Assembly: GCA_016713875.1 (NCBI GenBank) | Contig: JADJOI010000002.1 | Coordinates: forward strand, 186,001 to 250,000 | DNA from: Flavobacteriales bacterium | GTDB lineage: Bacteria; Bacteroidota; Bacteroidia; Flavobacteriales_F; PHOS-HE28 | Reading direction: 5' to 3' | Length of the DNA stretch: 64,000 nt | In this document: positions 62,301 to 64,000 of the stretch, in pieces | Layout: every line of letters starts with the position of its first letter | How positions within the stretch are numbered: position 1 is the stretch's first letter | Notes under the pieces: model-generated | Told to the model about the DNA's origin: nothing | Database searches by the model: none | Seen by the model: only the letters and a program-made list of their open reading frames with translations | Position numbers and translations under genes: made by a program

Positions 62301-64000
62301 TGAAGACGGGTTCGCTCTCGCAGAGGTCGCGGCCCATGTTCACGTACTGCGAGCCCTGGCCGGGGAACATGAAGACCACGCCGGGCGCGGCTTCGTGAAG
62401 TTCGCGCGTGCCGATGAGCTGCGCGTCCTTGTTCGCGATGGCCTCGATCACTTCACCATGACTTCCGCCCACGATGAGGCGGCGATGCTTGAAGTGGCGA
62501 CGACCGACTTGCAACGTGTAGGCCGCATCCGCCAAGGAAGCTTTCGGATGCGTTTCGAGCCATGTGCGGAGATTGTCCGTCATGGCATCGAGACTAGCCT
62601 TGCTCTTCGCGCTGAGCAGAAACAGTTGCTTGCTACGCGATGCGCTGGAAGCCTTGGCGACCGGCGGCTCGGCGAGGATCACGTGCGCGTTCGTTCCGCC
62701 CACGCCGAACGATGAAACGCCGGCGATACGAAGTGTCGCTGTGCGCGGCCAGGCGATGTTGTCCTGCGCCACACGGAACGGCGAGTTCGCGAAGTCGATC
62801 GCGGGATTCGGTTTCTCGAAGCCGATACTGGCCGGGATGTTCTCCTCCTTCAGCGCCAGCGCGGTCTTGATCACGCCTGCGGCACCGGCGGCGGCCGTCA
62901 GGTGGCCGATGTTGGACTTGATGGATCCAATTGCGCAATGCTGCGCGGGGCGCGCATCATCGGGCGACGAATTCGTCGCCTCTACGGCGTTGCCGCTGCG
63001 AAACGCCAGCGTCAACGCCTCCACCTCAATGGGATCCCCCAACGGCGTTGCCGTGCCATGCGCCTCCACATAGGTGATCTGGTCGGGCGTAACACCGGCA
63101 TCAGCCTGCGCCATGGCGATCACTTCGGCCTGTCCGCGCACGCTGGGTGCCGTGAAGCTGGCTTTATCGCTGCCGTCGTTGTTCAGCGCGGCGCCCTTGA
63201 TGGTCGCGTAGATGTGGTCGTTATCGCGGATCGCATCGTCGAGGCGCTTGAGGACGATGATCCCGACACCATCGCTGAACGATGTGCCCTTGCCTTGTGC
63301 GTCGAAGGTGCGTGTGCTGCCATCGGGGCTGTACATGCCGCCTTCGTTGTACACGATGCCGCTGTTGATCGGAGCGGTGATCGCGATGCCTCCGGCCAGC
63401 GCCATATCGCACTCGCCATCGCGCAGCGCCTTGAACGCCTGGGCGATCGCAACGAGCGAGGTGCTGCACGCGGTGTGGATGCTCAACGCCGGGCCGCGCA
63501 GGTCGAACTCGAACGCGAGGCGCGTGGCGATGTAGTCCTTTTCGTTCGCGGTCATCACCGCGAAGTCGCCGACCTGCTCGATGAGCTCGGGATGGCCGAT
63601 GACGTTGCGCGTGAAGTAGGTGTTGTTGCCCATGCCCGCGTACACGCCGATGAGGCCAGCGAACTGCGCGGGGTCGTAAGCGGCATCCTCCAATGCGGCC
63701 CAGGCGGTCTCGAGGAACACGCGTTGCTGCGGATCCATCAGCGCGGCCACCTTGGGGTTCACACCGAAGAAGCCTGCGTCGAACTTGTCGGCATCGGCGA
63801 TCACGCCGCGCGCCTTCACATAGTATTCGTCGTTGCGTAGTTCATCGGGAACGCTTGGGTCGATCTCGTCGGCGGTCCAGGTGCTGATGCTGTTCTTCTT
63901 GGCGAGCAGGTTCTTCCAAAGCTCTTCAACGTTAGCCGCGCCGGGGAATCGGCCTGACATGCCGATGATGGCGACATCCCGCTTTTCGGGCGAGACATGT
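59311..64000 (-). CDS. Type I polyketide synthase KS-AT-ACP with aminotransferase domain (5' end outside window)
   Basis: About 1560 visible residues; the sequence before position 63960 still reads RDVAIIGMSGRFPGA, so the start lies beyond the edge. KS: IHTACSTSLVAIAQAF, VEAHGTATPLGDPIEVEA, KSNIGHLTAAAGAAGV. AT: FMFPGQGSQYVNMGRDL, GHSIGEFAAACLAGVF, and HAFH near 61795, which favours malonyl-CoA. ACP: MGLDSLFLTQVATSLS at about 61110. Then a class III PLP aminotransferase of the glutamate-semialdehyde aminomutase type: CNTGSEAVLGAMRMARTVTG, LIFDEVITGFRTHPNG and the PLP lysine in YGKVIGGGMPVGA. No KR, DH or ER. The order KS-AT-ACP-AMT is that of beta-amino-acid-forming synthases such as mycosubtilin and microcystin types. 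The tail ARLGRTPKGDAAWFV is a linker seen before C domains. Confidence 0.95.
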   Translation of the reverse strand, partial: HVSPEKRDVAIIGMSGRFPGAANVEELWKNLLAKKNSISTWTADEIDPSVPDELRNDEYYVKARGVIADADKFDAGFFGVNPKVAALMDPQQRVFLETAWAALEDAAYDPAQFAGLIGVYAGMGNNTYFTRNVIGHPELIEQVGDFAVMTANEKDYIATRLAFEFDLRGPALSIHTACSTSLVAIAQAFKALRDGECDMALAGGIAITAPINSGIVYNEGGMYSPDGSTRTFDAQGKGTSFSDGVGIIVLKRLDDAIRDNDHIYATIKGAALNNDGSDKASFTAPSVRGQAEVIAMAQADAGVTPDQITYVEAHGTATPLGDPIEVEALTLAFRSGNAVEATNSSPDDARPAQHCAIGSIKSNIGHLTAAAGAAGVIKTALALKEENIPASIGFEKPNPAIDFANSPFRVAQDNIAWPRTATLRIAGVSSFGVGGTNAHVILAEPPVAKASSASRSKQLFLLSAKSKASLDAMTDNLRTWLETHPKASLADAAYTLQVGRRHFKHRRLIVGGSHGEVIEAIANKDAQLIGTRELHEAAPGVVFMFPGQGSQYVNMGRDLCESEPVFKQHFDRCCELFSKEFGTSLRDIIFPNTGEKEQAAEQLKQTIYTQASLFTMHYSLAKLWMHWGIVPDAMMGHSIGEFAAACLAGVFSLEDAVKLVANRGRMMQGLPGGSMLSVRAAEEDITKRLPAGCSIAANNGPQLCVASGPHEAIAKLQAELEKDGITCKLLVTSHAFHSPMMDSIVAPYKQVVESVKLSAPRIPIVSTVTAEWLKDDEATSPKYWSDHLRATVRFAQAVKFAWQDADRVMLEVGPRTTATTLARQQSTDNKKQAAVPSLGDSAGNGNELTQLMKAVGGLWQSGVLIDWNNFYEREERRRISMPTYAFERVRHWVDPVAMVADGGRAIASTAIEAPVPNSGDANLSPKESLIAQIKHLLEESSGLELAEASNEETFLEMGLDSLFLTQVATSLSKKFGVKISFRQLNEELPNLDKLADHILPHWSNAGAGAGAGATSSSTASTASPAVNALEDAPELKKVFGAQARISKEKVDDMTPQQRAWFDAFSKRYIARTAKSKAFTQENRKPMADPRVVTGFKPQTKELIYQVVVDKSSGCHLWDIDGNEYVDILSGFGSSMFGYMPDFIKEACHKQLDTGIEIGPMHPLAAEVSKLLCELTGAERAAVCNTGSEAVLGAMRMARTVTGRSLIISFSGSYHGINDEVIIRGSKSKKSYPGAPGIMPEAVQNMLVLDYGTPESLEIIKQRCHEAAAVLVEPVQSRRMEFRPVDFLREVRRITQENGAALIFDEVITGFRTHPNGTQALFGIQADIGTYGKVIGGGMPVGAMIGKSEWMDALDGGHWQYGDDSVPPAGVTYFAGTFVRHPLTLAAMKAALVHMKDEGPALQERLNTMTEDMVARVNGLFDQYQLPYRWVNFGSAFKTKYDESVNYTELFFMLMRYHGVHVLDFPHFITTAHTAADIEFIISAVEKTCKELRESGFMPERTYPIPTVNSVLGGLIRPAHERLLVAGKPPVPGARLGRTPKGDAAWFVADPERQGKYLMIEED

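Noticed and set aside
1..64000. tRNA, rRNA or riboswitch genes
   Set aside because: None was recognised by eye; a covariance-model scan was not possible, so small RNAs other than the bridge RNA could have been missed.

Overview
The window reads as chromosome of a GC-rich Bacteroidota bacterium, most likely of the order Flavobacteriales. Evidence: a type IX secretion C-terminal domain on the multicopper oxidase, an 'outer membrane beta-barrel family' TonB-dependent receptor, a TonB protein of the 'PEFPGG' type, a LytS/LytTR two-component pair, the DUF3822-rsmD-coaD neighbourhood, pyrE next to a NUDIX gene, and promoters that fit the Bacteroidota -7 consensus TAnnTTTG. I saw no rRNA, tRNA or CRISPR array.

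Layout. (1) 1-8 kb: a TetR fragment and a small membrane protein, a decayed IS630 element (890-2006), a SAM methyltransferase, a broken copy of the superoxide dismutase gene, an operon for a sugar-dehydrogenase small subunit, a GMC oxidoreductase and a thermonuclease-like protein, an outer-membrane gene with an in-frame amber codon, and the intact dismutase. (2) 8-16 kb: TonB-dependent receptor, lipoprotein, chromate transporter, a Fic toxin facing a VbhA-like antitoxin, and a low-GC exonuclease-BRCT gene next to a truncated ORF6N gene. (3) 16-22 kb: multicopper oxidase and an arsenic operon (arsR, arsC, aquaporin, MFS-rhodanese fusion), with two broken copies of the rhodanese 3' end nearby. 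(4) 22-24 kb: an IS110 element between two 155-bp structured repeats, with a readable bridge RNA. (5) 24-37 kb: WYL regulator, MaoP-like protein, DUF559-type nuclease, a sensor kinase/LytTR regulator pair, and a set of cell-surface genes. (6) 37-50 kb: housekeeping genes (lptG-like, tgt, glycosyltransferase, ECF sigma factor, rsmG, ABC exporter, pyrE, NUDIX, coaD, rsmD, RecD-like helicase). (7) 50.5-64 kb: a hybrid PKS-NRPS gene cluster running off the right edge.

How parts work together. The right-hand cluster encodes a PKS module with an aminotransferase domain (KS-AT-ACP-AMT, expected to make a beta-amino acyl chain), two single-module NRPSs (each C-A-PCP-TE) and a phosphopantetheinyl transferase to activate them, all on the minus strand and closely spaced. 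The arsenic operon combines sensing (ArsR), arsenate reduction (ArsC), arsenite efflux by channel (aquaporin) and an MFS transporter carrying a rhodanese domain; chromate transport and a multicopper oxidase nearby give this side of the window a metal-stress flavour. The accessory half (1-27 kb) carries many gene fragments, two insertion sequences and several structured repeats, so it looks like a region of repeated rearrangement; the 37-50 kb half looks like stable core genome.
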